From NCBI GenBank assembly GCA_015657535.1, contig JADHZB010002004.1, forward strand, positions 25,742 through 55,899: a stretch of 30,158 nucleotides of DNA, in the 5' to 3' direction. The DNA is from Nephromyces sp. MM_2019 (taxonomy: Eukaryota > Apicomplexa > Aconoidasida > Nephromycida). Positions 1-12,144 of the stretch are shown here, one piece after another. The notes beneath the pieces are model-generated. The model saw nothing but the letters and a program-made list of their open reading frames with translations, did not search any database and was not told the DNA's origin. Every line of letters starts with the position of its first letter. Within the stretch, counting starts at the first letter, position 1. The position numbers and the translations under genes were made by a program.

Positions 1-34
1 TATATATATATATATACGAAAATATAAGTATTAC

Positions 35-3000
35 CCTTAGCTTTATCTAAATTATATCCAAATGAATCAGACCTAGCAGTAAACACACACACACACATTA
101 TTATTATTATTTGATTATATCACCAAGATTATACTAATCTTATATGAAATAAATAATTCTCAATGTAGTGATACACACTTAAATGTGTTCATATTAATTT
201 TTATTTACATATATGATATATTAAAAACATTTACAGTATGTATAGAGAATATATTTATAATAAATGGTACACCCATAATACATAACACATACACACACAT
301 AAACACGTACATATACAAACACATAAATACATACACATACATAAGCACATACACATACATATATATACGTACATATCTACACACACACATACATACACAC
401 ACATGTATATTGTCTAACTTGTGATTATTTGTGGCCGCATTATCAGCACCAATTCTCCCCCACTTTTTGAATACATAATATGTGGGCCTTTTTGTCTTAG
501 TAGTTGTAATAAGTTGTAGATTATAAAATTTATTTATACCTAAAATAAATTATACCATTAATATAAATTATACACATTTAATACAAATATTATGCACTTT
601 ACAAATTATACATAATTTACACATTATACCCAATTTACAAACATTACATACGTTATAGATTTTAAACGTTTTACAAATTTTAAATGCTTTACATATTACA
701 TATTTCACATGCATTACACACTTTACACATTACACATTTTAGACGCATTACACACTTTACACATTTTACACACTTAATAGAAATCATTACATGTCTTATC
801 GATATTTATAATCAAACCAATTACTTAAATAAAATGCAAATTTGATATAATTATAAATGCAAATCAACCTATTAGTATATTTCTTTTATATTACAAATAC
901 ATTTATACAAACACATGATTTGTTTATAGTATACACACACATATATATACATACTGTGTATATTATATGTGTGTAAATAACCTGATTGTATATCTGTAAA
1001 ATTTGTACTACAGTTGAATGCATTGTTATATTGATCAACAAATATTTTAACATTTTTCCTTGTAAACAACGAATCAATCTAATAATTCGAAAAATATATT
1101 TATTTAATTCAAGTATATTTTTATATTATATATATTAATGTGTGTGTGTATGTGTATTATTTGTCTGTGTATGTGTATGTATGTGCGTGTGTGTATGTGT
1201 ATGTATGCATCTGTATGTATGTGTGTATAAGTGTATTGTTTGTCTGTGTGTATGTGTATTGTGCGTGTGGTTATGTTTATAGTACGTGTTTCTGTATTTA
1301 ATGTATGTGTGCATGTGTATTTGTATGTGTATGAATATATAAATGTGCATATGTGTGTATATGCAGGTGTGTATGTGTGTGTGTCTGTGTCATATAGAGC
1401 TTAAACACATCCTAAATAAAATCATATATATAACCTTAAGTAGAGCAGAATTCGGGTTAATATCAGGGTATTTAATTTGAAATTGTTGGTTTGAAATTTT
1501 CTCATTTTCTTCTTTAGTTTGAAGTTGTTTTAAGTATTCCTATTATATAAATATTGTGTGTATGGAATATATATAATATGTAAACCTAGATAGAGTGTGT
1601 AGAAAAGTAGAGAATATGTAGATCAATTTTGAGTGTGTGCACATTTGGAATATGTTGTAGATCCATCTAGTGTGTGTACAAAAGTAGAGAATGTGTAATA
1701 TTATGTAGTTTATGTATTAATTAGAGTAAGGGTAGATTAATTAGATTGTGCAAAAGATGTATAGCGTATGTACAGTTATGGAGTGTGCGTGGGATAATGT
1801 ATATCTAATATTATGTGTATATACACTTACAGTAATTTTAAGTAATTTCTGATTCAATTGGCCTTCAAATTTGAAAAATTGAGAGTATTTACGCTGTCTT
1901 AAAATTATACCCTAATTATTAAAAATTATATTTAATTTTCACAGTGTGTGTGTGTGTTTAATTTTAAAAATATATCAAGGTAGTTATAAATACACACACA
2001 TACTCACAAATATATGCAATATACTATATAAGTTAATTTATTATTATTACTTGAGGTAGCTGTGTCTTGTTTTCATCTTCTTGATAATTTTTGATAATAA
2101 TAAGAGATTCTTTTAGGCTACAACTTGGTTGGATAATTTTCTTAGCTAAGAGATGTGTAATATATGCATTCTGAAAAAAAAAATAATCAAAATATAACAT
2201 ACACACAAATACACATAATGTGTGTATAATTTTAGATATTTTGCACACACAAAGTTACACACATACACATAATATGGGTATAATATTAGATGTTTTACAC
2301 ACATAAACACACACACGTATAATGTGTGTACAATATTAGATGTTTTACATATAATTACACAATGTGTGTATAAGGATGGATCTCTTACATGGAGTATTGG
2401 GACACCTAAGGCCTTTGAAGTTTGATATTGTTTAGATTGTTTGGCTGCTTGGTAATCACTTGTAAATAAATAAAGAGTGTTCATATCTACCTCATCTCTG
2501 TACACATACACATTTACACTCATTTTATAATTATAATTACACACATTTAATAAATTTATTTACACACACTTAATAATTTACATTTTTACACGTTTTAGTG
2601 TTATATTTATTTACACATTTATATACATTATATATATATATATATATAGTTAACACACTTATACATGTTTTATAATGAAAAATAGATGCACATTTTATAT
2701 ATAAGTATAAACATACATTTATACATATTTTATATTTATATTTATATCTCTTAAATTCAATAACTTACTTATATTCACCACCATGTTTCATTATTATACT
2801 CACAAACTCCTTCCTATATTAGAGAGTATGTGTGATAGTGTGTACTTATGATATTTGTATGTGTATTGTGTGTGTAGTTATGTGTGTATTGGTGTGTGTA
2901 TTTGAGTGTATTTGTGTGTGAAGTTATATGTTTAAGTAGGTTTTGTTTGGTTTTGTGAATATATGTACGCGTGTAATTGTGTGTATATTTACGTATACAA

Positions 3001-3258
3001 GGTGTATATATGTTGGGTAAAATGAGCGTGTATAGCTATATATATTGATATACACATCTTTTAGCTGTTTAAAATCATGTAAAGTGTAAGTATATATATA
3101 TATATATATATGTATATGTGTGTGTGTGTATGTGTGTAAATTACTTCGTTACATCTCTCAAACAAACTGCAGAACACTTTACACCCATTAACTCTTTACC
3201 CTTTGGTGTTTGGTCTTCATCTTCAGAGTCAAACTCAACAGTTTTACGTTTCCTTTGC

Positions 3259-3302
<44 letters not shown>

Positions 3303-6298
3303 ATATATATGTGTATACATATGTGTATATACATATGTGTGTATACAGGTGTGTATTGTATATGTGTATGTTTGTCATATGTGTATATCTATCTATGTTA
3401 TGTATTTATCTATAGGTCTATGTGGGGATGTTTATTTACATGTGTAATGTATATGTGTTGATAGGCTTATCTTCATTTATATTATGTGTTGTGTGTATGT
3501 TTGTGTATTTGTAATGATGTTTATGTATGTATTTGTAATTATGTTTATGTATGTATTTGTAATTATGCATGTGTATATATAAGTGTACATATATGTGTGT
3601 ACACATATGTGTGTCTATAAATGCGTATATTGAAATATTAAATGTATTTACTTGGTTTCATGAGTTACATTATCTCCAGAGTCACCCTTAAACTCTGAAA
3701 TTTTGTTTTAAATTTTTTGTAATTATTAAATAAGATATAATTTTTGTGTGTAAATATGTATATATTTTTATATATGTGAAAAATGTTGTTAAGTAAAAGT
3801 AATATATTGTGTTTATACCAAATTGTTTATTAAAATTTTGATAAGAAGATGTGTCTTTATCAATTTTCCATTTCTTAAATATAGGGATTTGTTGTGCTTC
3901 AGCCTAATTATCATAATATTAGAATATAGTTAGTCGCACATATATTGTATTTAAATCAATTATATTATACGCACATTAATAGACATACATACACACACAC
4001 ACAGCACATATATACATATACACACACAACACCTAAATACAAAACACAGAACATACACACATACAAAACATATATTACTGGTAATTGAAAAGGGCCCTCT
4101 CTCTCTAATTTAAATAGGGTGACTTCATTTGGGTTAATTAAAGAAAATAAACTTTTGTTGTATGTACAGTGAATTGTATTTGAAATATATCCAGTACAAA
4201 TTATTTGACTTCCTTGCTGGAAAAATTAGTTTAATTTGTTATAGCACACATTTATATGATTACACATATTTATATTATCAGACACATTTATATTACTACA
4301 CACATTAATAATTACACACAATTTTGTTACTACACACATCTTATCATTACACACATTTTTTTTATTACATACGTCTTTATTGTTGCTCATATTTATTTTG
4401 TAAACACAGTACTGGTATTAATTTTTATAGAATTATGTGTGTATAATTATCTTTATATATATATGTGCGTGTGTGTGTGTACTTGAAGTCAACCTGTATG
4501 AGCGCATTTGTTGAGCATTCAGGGCATATTGGCATTCTACCAAATATAATTCCATCAGCTATTCTATAGGCTGCCTCTAGTGGCTGTGTGTGTGTACACA
4601 TTTATGATAAATAAATTGAGTGTAAGATTTGTGTAAATAACACAATTGGTCATCATTTCATAGATTTGTGTGTGTGTGTATGTGTGTGTGTATATGTATG
4701 TGTGTGTGTGTGTGTGCATGTGCGCATGTGTTTGTGTGTGTGTAGGTATATATATATATATACTTTGTGTGTGTTTGGACATATCTATGTAAGTCTGTGT
4801 GTGTTTGTGTGTTTGTGTGTGTCGATGCAAGTGTGTGTGTATCTGTTTGTGTATGTCTGCGTGTGTATGTGTGTGTGCATTTAATAAATAGATTAAATTA
4901 CTGTCAACTTATGAGCCTTGTAGAAATAATTGTTAGTATCTAAAAATGAAAAGAGTATAGCCTTTTTGAATACCTAAAGTAATTATGTGTGTTTTGTGTA
5001 ATAACAATTTTGATTATTAGTCAAAATAATAAAAATTTTATACCAAGAATTCGGGAATAAGCTGCCAAATTCGCTCATTATTTTGTTTATATTCGATTAT
5101 CTTCGCACTATATAATGTGTGTAAAAATTTCAATAATGCAGGGATACGTTTGTTAATTTCTATATAAATTACACATATCAAGGTATTGTGCACTAGAGAG
5201 ATGTTACACACACTAGAGATATGATATACACTAAAGAGATAATACACGCACTAGAGATATGATACAAACTAAAGGGATATTACATACACTAGAGATATAT
5301 ATAAATAGAGATGTTACACACACTAGGAGATATGATACACAATATAAAGAAATTATAGATACTATAGAGATATTACACACTAAAGTACAAATGAAATTCA
5401 GATAGTTAAAATTACTTATTTTCATCCAATTCGATATGAAATTTCGCTAACAATTTAACTACATCAACCCATTTCAAAGCTTGATAGCCTAAAACATGAA
5501 AATATAGAAAATTTGTAAGATGTATTAATAAGGTAATGTCTGTGAAATGAGTGTGTGTTGAAACATACGATATTAATATTCTCTCTGAAGTGTGTATTTA
5601 AGTAATTTTTAAATATATATTATTTATTTAGTTTAATATATATATATATATATATAGATTATATATGACAACATAATTTCGTAGCACACTTTAATTAGGT
5701 TATTTATACACAACATATACACACATACTTATGTATATATTGGTGTATATATATTGGTAGATAGTCTATGGATATAGACAAAAAACACAATACATTGTTA
5801 AGCAGTCCATGCCACCTTTTTCACACCCCGAACACACCCACACCCAAGTACTCCCCTCCACATTCTAAACACATACCCACACACACACACACACACATAC
5901 ACAAACATAAATACATACACACACAATCACAAACATAAATACATACACACACAATCACAAACATAAATACATACACACACAAACACAAACATAAATACAT
6001 ACACACACAAACACAAACATAAATACATACACACACAAACACAAACATAAATACATACACACACAAACACAAACATAAATACATACACACACAAACACAT
6101 ACATACACAGACATATACAAGCACACACCATTTAAGAGTGAGATATTGTGTTCAGGTAGAAAGGCTAAGCCACATCGTAGGTGATAAAAATTAATATCAT
6201 AGCCGTCGTGAAATCGACTCCAAACTTTTCTTCTAAATCTAATAGAGCCCTCACTTATCGATGAAGAACATTTCTGTGATATGTATGTATGGTTTTTG

Positions 6299-6332
<34 letters not shown>

Positions 6333-7294
6333 CCTTATATAATAGATGTAAAATGTGTAGGTATATCCAATCGAGAGATATATCTATAAACTAATCTATT
6401 ATGTGTATGCGCATTTAGATGTGCACTGAATTATATGTGTGGTTTCACATCATGTATTACAAAATTCTTATGTAAAGTAGTTATGTGTGTATAATATTTA
6501 AATAGTACAATTAAAAGTTAAGTTGGGGAATTTTATGCATGTGTGTATGTCTGTCTGTCTGTTATATGTCTGTATGTGTTTGTAGTTTTTGTGTATTAGC
6601 TGTCTGTGTGTGTGTGTGTGTAGTACTAAAAATCCCATAATTGTTCAGTGTAGAATGCCTTACTTTATGAGTTTTGTATGACGTATTAGTTAATATATAT
6701 CATAACTGATTGAACTAAGAGGGTTAGATTAAATTAGGTAAACATCAAATAATGTCAAACTATACACACATCACACATATCAGGCCAACATCAAACTAAA
6801 TATTTAATAACGGTTTAAATCACACTCAAATCGTAATTTAATCAAACGTATCAAACTTAAACACATTACACAAACCCACACATACAAACACACATCACAA
6901 GGACACTCCACACATATATATCATACATCACACACCATAAACCAAATATCACACATAACCCGACTTATACCACATAGACATCACCCTTCACACAGATCAC
7001 ACACTATAGAAACGCACACGATAGAAAAACATCACACATACACATATATACATACACATACACACACACATACACACACAAATACACACATACACATACG
7101 CACACGCACACACACAAACATACACACACACACACACGCACACACACACACACAAACACACACACATACACACACGCACACACACACGCACATATAGATA
7201 AACTTACTTTACAAGCAGCCCTTCCTGTGGGTGCATAATCAACACCATATGGAAGAGGAGGTGGAGGGCGTTCACTCTTTTTGTGTGTAGACAT
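35..7294 (-). CDS. PARP1-like protein (zinc finger, PADR1, BRCT, WGR); 3' end outside window
   Basis: Likely nuclear DNA-break sensor of the poly(ADP-ribose) polymerase family. Exons, high to low coordinate: 7294-7208, 6273-6129, 5488-5416, about 5212-5044, 4973-4902, 4574-4494, 4216-4079, 3903-3819, 3694-3652, 3252-3145, 2813-2769, 2497-2389, 2170-2051, 1911-1831, 1539-1435, 1078-982, 539-419, 72-35. All have GT-AG borders and matching phases, giving 572 residues in view. PARP zinc finger: C28, C31, H60, C63 in GRAACKKC and HLRC. PADR1: RIADGIIFG, then a four-cysteine ribbon at C199, C202, C216, C226 (CPEC and [11 protein letters not shown]). A KKRK basic patch at 298-301 may be a nuclear signal. 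BRCT about 319-400: [46 protein letters not shown], then [11 protein letters not shown] with W546. The regulatory and catalytic domains should lie left of position 1, so enzyme activity is not shown here. Only one N-terminal finger is present, where human PARP1 has two. The start of exon 4 is uncertain because several AG acceptors fit. Confidence 0.88.
73..418 (-). repeat. PARP intron with CA/CATA microsatellite
   Basis: Intron between the last two PARP exons in view. Positions 284 to 405 are imperfect ACATAC/ACACAC repeats, read as TGTG on the gene strand. Open frames crossing it on either strand are made only of the repeat (Thr/His/Ile/Tyr or Cys/Val) and are not genes. Confidence 0.7.
2201..2362. 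repeat. Three-copy ~60-bp repeat in the PARP BRCT intron
   Basis: Three imperfect copies of a block that reads cacataat-gtgtgtataat-ttagat-attttgcacac. It lies inside the 218-bp intron between the exons at 2497-2389 and 2170-2051. It keeps the frame of the neighbouring exon partly open and so creates a false long ORF on the minus strand. Confidence 0.6.
3259..3320. repeat. (TA)n followed by TG-rich tract in PARP intron
   Basis: About 34 bp of alternating TA starts immediately upstream (on the gene strand) of the AG acceptor of the exon at 3252-3145, so this 3' splice site has no polypyrimidine tract. Similar short TA runs occur near 3096-3112, 5638-5656 and 22300-22320. Confidence 0.7.
4663..4880. 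repeat. TG microsatellite in PARP intron
   Basis: Long impure (TG)n with ATGTGT interruptions inside the intron between the exons at 4973-4902 and 4574-4494. On the gene strand it reads as (CA)n. Confidence 0.8.
5188..5390. repeat. Degenerate ~20-bp tandem repeat at a PARP splice acceptor
   Basis: About nine to ten imperfect copies of cactagagatatgatacac (plus strand). On the gene strand each reads roughly gtgtatcatatctctagtg, so most units carry a pyrimidine-AG sequence that looks like a 3' splice site. The array covers the intron between the exon at 5488-5416 and the exon ending at 5044, and runs into the latter's possible 5' end. Confidence 0.75.
5903..6098. repeat. 28-bp minisatellite, seven copies, in PARP intron 2
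   Basis: Seven head-to-tail units of exactly 28 bp, each beginning aaacataaatacatacac. The first two units end aatcac and the next five end aaacac, a variant order that suggests stepwise duplication. The unit length is not a multiple of three, so the array rotates through all frames and produces Cys/Val/Tyr-rich false ORFs on the minus strand. Confidence 0.92.
7030..7192. repeat. (CA)n microsatellite in PARP intron 1
   Basis: Dense ACAC/ATAC/ACGC tract just downstream (on the gene strand) of the first PARP exon; it reads TGTGTG in the pre-mRNA. Confidence 0.85.
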
Positions 7295-7447
7295 TTTATA
7301 AATGTTTTTTATATAGTGAAAAATATGATAAAATTAATTGAAAATAAATAATATTACAAATGATATATATAGTGTGTGTGTTAATATAGAGGTTCAAAAC
7401 AATCTACATAACTCATTGATGATATACTCTTAACAGATGATTTTAAT

Positions 7448-7572
7448 ATATACACACATTTCACTTGGTAATACATAGATATATTGTGTGTAAACGTGTG
7501 TACTCTCTACGTGTCCTATATACACACATTTGACTTTGTGATACATATATATACTGTGCGTAAATGTGTTTT
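7448..7572. repeat. Two-copy 70-bp direct repeat upstream of PARP
   Basis: The block tatacacacattt-gact(t)tgtgatacata-ata-tgtgtgtaaa occurs twice with a spacing of exactly 70 bp (tacacacatt at 7451 and 7521). It lies 150-280 bp upstream of the PARP ATG, a plausible promoter position. Confidence 0.65.
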
Positions 7573-8535
7573 AGCTAAACAAATTTCATATACACATTTA
7601 AATATTCAATACCTAATTATATTGTATGTTAAAATTTATGTACATTAAATATCATATATAAATAAAGGTTAAAATTTATAGTTTTAAAGCTTAAGCTATT
7701 CCATATCAAACATTCTTAGTCCTTACATTCATAATTTTTACTTAACTTTGTGCGAGTATGTGTGTTGTGTGATGTGGGTGTCTGTTTGTGTGTGTTATGT
7801 GGGTATTTGTAGTGTATGTTTTTGTGATGTTTGTATGTCTGTAGGTTGTGTGTATGTGTGTTTATATGTATTACCTAAGTGTGCGTGTATGTGTGTATTC
7901 ATGTGACCTAAGGTAATGTAATATCGAGTGTGTTTTTGGAGCAATTTAATCAAAATAATTTGTGTAAAGGTTATTATTATTGAAATGGTGCATCATTAAT
8001 ATAGTCTTTTGGGTTTTTGTATATAAATAATTTATAATGTATAGATATCATACACACATATATAGGTATCATTGTTTTACACATACATATATAATTCCTG
8101 GTTTTAAATACACACACACACATAGCTATATATATGCTTTTTGAATGTGGGGTATTTCTTAATATGTGTAAATGAATATTAAGGTTTGATTAAGTTTCTC
8201 AGTAAAGAAATTAAACAACACATTTTATGTGTGTATGATTTCATGAAAAAATAAAAAAATTCCCTCAAAACATTTAAAATTCCAAAGAGAATTCAAGTAT
8301 GCGTGTGTAATAGATTTTAGTTAGATAAAAATGTCTTATTATCTGATGAGTGTGTGAGTGTGGTAAACAAATTAAGTATATGAATATATCTTAATTGAGT
8401 GTTATATGAGATATGTGTGTATAATCAAATCATTTAAAGGTAGTTCTATTCAGCTGTGGGTAAAATCTAAGGTGTTTGTATGAAAGATTTAGGTGTATTT
8501 AATATGTAAGTGCGTGATGTGTATATAATTAAGAT

Positions 8536-8795
8536 GAGTGTGTGTAAGATATATGTGTGTAATTTTATACTTTTAAGAATGTGTATGCGTTTGAGAATGT
8601 GCGTGTGTAAGATGTGTGTGTATAATTTTTATAACATTTAGAATGTTTTTGAGAATGTGGGTGTGTAAGATGTTTGTGTATAATTTTTATAACATTTAGA
8701 ATGTTTATATATATTTAAGAGTGGGTGTGTAAGATATATATGTTTAGTATTTATAACTTTAAAAATGTGTATATATTTAAGAATGTGTGTATATT
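8536..8795. repeat. Four-copy ~62-bp repeat downstream of the U1A-like stop
   Basis: Imperfect tandem copies of a unit containing gtgtgtaagatgtgtgtgta, then taatttttataacatttagaatg. The array begins about 9 bp past the stop codon on the gene strand, so it probably lies in or near the 3' untranslated region. Confidence 0.75.
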
Positions 8796-8803
8796 GAATC
8801 AAA

Positions 8804-10355
8804 TCACTTAGATAAAGATATCTTGATTGATGAGTGAGGTGTAGCCTTAAAACCTTGTAGTCCATCCATAGCAACCTCAGCAGTTAAGGCTGATGTAAAA
8901 TCAATAAAAGCGACACCTCTACTCGCTACACACCTCGTTTCAATATGGCCTGGGTATTGTCCAAAGAGTGTGTCTAATGTTGTTTTGGTCATACTACTTG
9001 GTAGGTCTTCAACTAACAATGTAGCCCCCACAGTGGCCGTTGCATTAGTCTTTGTACATACGCATTTTTATATAGGAGGAATATGTGTAAGATACATAGG
9101 TGGAGTGTTTCTTATATATGTGTGTGGGGGGGGTAGGGAGGAGTGTAATGTTTGGGGGTATATTGTATATTTATGTGGGTGGGATGTGTAGGATATAAGT
9201 TTTAGGGTAGTATATCTTATATACATAAAATGTGTGTATGTGAGGAGTGGATGAAGGATCATTCATAGTATGTAGGTATAAAATATATATAAATATGAGT
9301 GATGAGTAATTTATAACACATAATCTAAAAATTATACACACATGTCTCACACACACATATAACACATACATCAAACATATATATCACAAGTACACATCAC
9401 ACATACAGACACATCACACATACATATATAAACACACATCATACATACATAAATACACACACATCATACACATTACATACGCACACACATCGTACACACA
9501 CACAAACACACATCACACACACAAACACACATCACACACACGCACACAGAAATCACACACACCTGGTTATATGTGATATCAGTTGTGTGTTTACGATGTT
9601 TAGGTGTGTAATTCGGTTCTCGCTTTAGTGTAGCCTCCGATTTTTTTTTTGCATATTGTATGCGGATGGGCTTATCTAGAAAAGATTTGCCTTGTTGAGT
9701 TCTCAGGGCATTGGTGGCGGCAGAAATGTCACTGAAAGGAAAGTTGGAGTGAGTATATTATGTGTGTGTTGTGATTTCCTGTGTTATGATTGTGTGTGTG
9801 TGTGTGTTGTGATTGTGTATGTGTGTGTTGTGGCTTTGTGTGAGTGTTGTGGTTGTGTGTGTGCGTGCTATTATACAGTATGTGTGTTATGAAACAGTGT
9901 ATATGTGTGGTGTGTAGATTATGTCTTCAATGTGTGTATTAAAGAGGGGAGTAAGGGATGATTTATTGTAGCTAGGTTGATGATTAATGTGTTGTTTTTG
10001 TATTGTATGTGAATTGTTCAAAGTGTAGTACTTGTGTGTTATTCATTGTGTGAGTGTAATTTTTTGTTGGTGTGTTTATATGTACATTTGTTTCAATCAT
10101 TGTGTGTGCATTTATTGGTGTATATACTTACTTGAAGACAACAAAGGCTTGTCCTCTAGATTGTGAGCCTTTCTTAGATTCGATGGATATGATATCTCCA
10201 AAGGGTATAAAGAAGTGATATAGGCATTCGATCAATTCTGACTTATTGATCTTGTCATTGAGATTGTTACAGTACAGAGTGTGGTTTGGTGGTATATCAG
10301 TGCTCTGTGTTGGGCCACGGAAGGGCTGCATATTCATCACATTGGTGGACAACAT
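8804..10355 (-). CDS. U1A/U2B''-type snRNP protein (SNF-like), two RRMs
   Basis: Spliceosomal RNA-binding protein of the U1A/U2B''/Drosophila SNF family, which binds U1 and/or U2 snRNA hairpin loops in the nucleus. Exons: 10355-10132, 9731-9563, 9049-8804, with phases 2 and 0 across the two introns, giving about 212 residues. That is close to SNF and U2B'' and shorter than human U1A. RRM1: RNP2 LYCNNL at 27-32 and RNP1 RGQAFVVF at 67-74. Exon 2 continues it with NDISAATNALR and DKPIRIQYAKKK, the family's RRM1 end. RRM2 in exon 3: LLVEDLPSSM, FGQYPGHIE, RNP1-like RGVAFIDF at 175-182, GLQGFK and the terminal KISLSK. The linker is short and basic, without the proline-rich stretch of human U1A. 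Both introns carry CA/TG repeats. The start is the ATG at 10355; a shorter start at the downstream Met is possible. U1A and U2B'' cannot be told apart by eye, and one SNF-like protein may do both jobs. Confidence 0.93.
9375..9562. repeat. CA-rich microsatellite in second U1A-like intron
   Basis: Repeated acacacatcacacac type units fill the part of the intron next to the 5' splice site at 9562. The splice donor itself (GTGTGTGTGA) is the first unit of the TG repeat on the gene strand. Confidence 0.8.
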
Positions 10356-10724
10356 TTTGTGGAAGACAACAAAGCCTTGGAGCCTCAGTGGGTGTTAATG
10401 GATGTATAGAGTATGATTGGGTATATTCATACCTCCATAGAGGAATATTAGTTCGATGTGGGTTGAATAGAGTATAGAGGAGTCTCACTGGGTATATATG
10501 TGAGAGTGAATGGGAATACCAATTATAGTGAGGTATACGAGGATGATGTGTTTATGATCACGATTATCACTGAGTGTATAACTTAAGATGACTAGGTATA
10601 TTTATATAACCATATAGAAATTCTATTTGAATGTATGTATGTGTAGTAACGTATGGAGGGGTATTAAGGGGTTTGTATTGACCTTCTAGAGTCATGCCCC
10701 TATATAAGAATAATTGTTTGTGTA
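10356..10724. other. Short intergenic region between Kish and U1A-like genes
   Basis: 369 bp with no supported gene. It should hold the U1A-like promoter and the Kish 3' end. Two overlapping 63-residue frames on opposite strands here match nothing known and are treated as chance. Confidence 0.5.
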
Positions 10725-10955
10725 TTAACGTATAAAGAGTGTGTATATAGCCATAATTAGACAGCAGAAAGATACATAAGGGGAGAGACGATCTCCAATC
10801 ACTGCAAAAACGCCCAGTAGGCCAATAAATCCACTTTTTGTATTATCAATGAAACTGGGGAAATTTGGTTTGAGGTATGTACAGGTACAAATTGAGAGGA
10901 GTAGGGTTATAAGCATAGCCTGAATATTTAATAAAGCAGTCATAATGAATTTCAA
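10725..10955 (-). CDS. Kish / TMEM167 family small membrane protein
   Basis: Small two-helix membrane protein of the Kish (TMEM167A/B) family, linked in animals to the early secretory pathway and Golgi. This is a single uninterrupted exon ending in TAA at 10727-10725. The first Met (10955) gives 76 residues. The fifth residue is also Met (10943) and gives 72 residues, aligning better with the family N-terminus (family MSAIFNFQSLL, here MTALLNIQAML), so 10943 is the more likely start. Family hallmarks are ICTCTYL at the end of helix 1, a short polar loop with KSGFIGL, the conserved IGDRLSPYVS (family IGERKSPYVA), and helix 2 CCLIMAIYTLFIR running to the C-terminus. The whole length aligns with no gaps apparent. 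It lies 369 bp upstream of the U1A-like gene on the same strand, with no sign of co-transcription. Confidence 0.95.
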   Translation of the reverse strand: MKFIMTALLNIQAMLITLLLSICTCTYLKPNFPSFIDNTKSGFIGLLGVFAVIGDRLSPYVSFCCLIMAIYTLFIR

Positions 10956-11542
10956 ACTTATTTTCTAAGAAAACGTTATGATATTTTGTTTATACTTCAA
11001 TTATATATAGAGTAGGTGAGAAAGAGAGAGAGATTTGGTATGTAAATATATATGGAGTTATCTTTTTATTTTATTTAGTTATTTTATCATTTTAGTATTT
11101 AGTCTTTTGGTCATTGAATCAATTATATAATATAGTTGATTAAGATGTGTAGTAATCATTTTAGATAGTAGTCATTGCAAATATAAATATATATAGGTGA
11201 ATGTGTGGGTATGCATTTGTGTATGTATGTGTTTGTGAATGTGTGTGTGCGAGTGTGTTATGTGTTTGTTTGTAAGTTTGGGTAGGTTTATGTGTAGCTA
11301 ACTGTGTACGAGTGCGTAATTGTTTACAATCGGTGTATGTGTGTTCTACATTTTAAAGATTTTTTATTTGTGGGTATGTTAATGTTGATTATGAATTAGT
11401 TATATAAATAATTTTAATTGTTTTTGTATTTGTGTGTATTGATATTATATTATTAAGATTTTTTATTACATTTTTAGCAAAATTTGTGTTTGTTTACATA
11501 TAGATTTGTTGTTGTTTATATAAAAATTTGATTTTTTCTGTG

Positions 11543-11576
<34 letters not shown>

Positions 11577-12094
11577 TATATATATATGAATCCAAATATA
11601 CACTTGATAAGGTTTGAAAGAAAACGAATGAATGGATGTTGAATTACGTTATTTTATATATTCATGAACTCACCCTGGCTCACCTGCTACTCACAATCGT
11701 AAAATAAGATTTTATTTATTTCCCTAATTCATTTAATTGAGGATGTAGGTGTGTTTATGTCTGTGCATGATGTCTGTGTTTAAGTGTAGCTTGCATTTTC
11801 GTGAGAAACAAAGATAATGCGTGTGTAATATCCCCAACAATCGAAACTAAGATAGTGCATATACTCTATAGATCACCTGTATGCTAGCTACCTATCATTG
11901 CCAGGGAAGGAAGACTTTCTAACACAAAATCGAAACAAAAATGTGTAGCACAAATATAATTAATCTACACAAATTGTAAATACAAATTCGGTTTAATTAC
12001 CGTAGACTTTAAGCAAAAATTTAAGCTTACGCAAACATTAAGCACAAAACCAAAGAAATTGAAGAAAAAAAAAAAGCAGAAACAGAAAATAAGA

Positions 12095-12144
12095 ACTCCC
12101 CGCTCAACGGATGTAGAATGATAAATTGAACACAAAGCGGGAGT
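12095..12144. other. GC-rich inverted repeat, possible RNA hairpin
   Basis: Arms actccccgct (12095-12104) and agcgggagt (12136-12144) pair over nine base pairs with one bulged C and a loop of about 31 nt. This is unusually GC-rich for this window. No known RNA family is recognised. Confidence 0.35.

Larger units (their letters stand above)
7295..8803. other. Intergenic region between PARP start and U1A-like gene end
   Basis: No exon was found here. It should contain the PARP promoter (near 7295-7600) and the 3' end of the U1A-like transcript (near 8803). It holds a two-copy 70-bp repeat near 7448-7572, TG-rich stretches at 7750-7900 and a four-copy repeat at 8536-8795. Open frames here are low-complexity. 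Confidence 0.6.

Noticed and set aside
185..424. Open frames made of Tyr, Thr, His and Ile on one strand and Cys, Val and Met on the other
   Set aside because: They are translations of ACATAC microsatellite in a PARP intron; the same applies to frames at 1135-1350, 4564-4884, 5821-6126, 6997-7191, 9171-9374, 9692-9892, 26808-27062 and 28380-28571.
5038..5247. Using the acceptor near 5168 for the fourth PARP exon
   Set aside because: It gives phase 1 while the upstream donor at 5416 is phase 2, causing a frameshift; upstream acceptors fit the frame.
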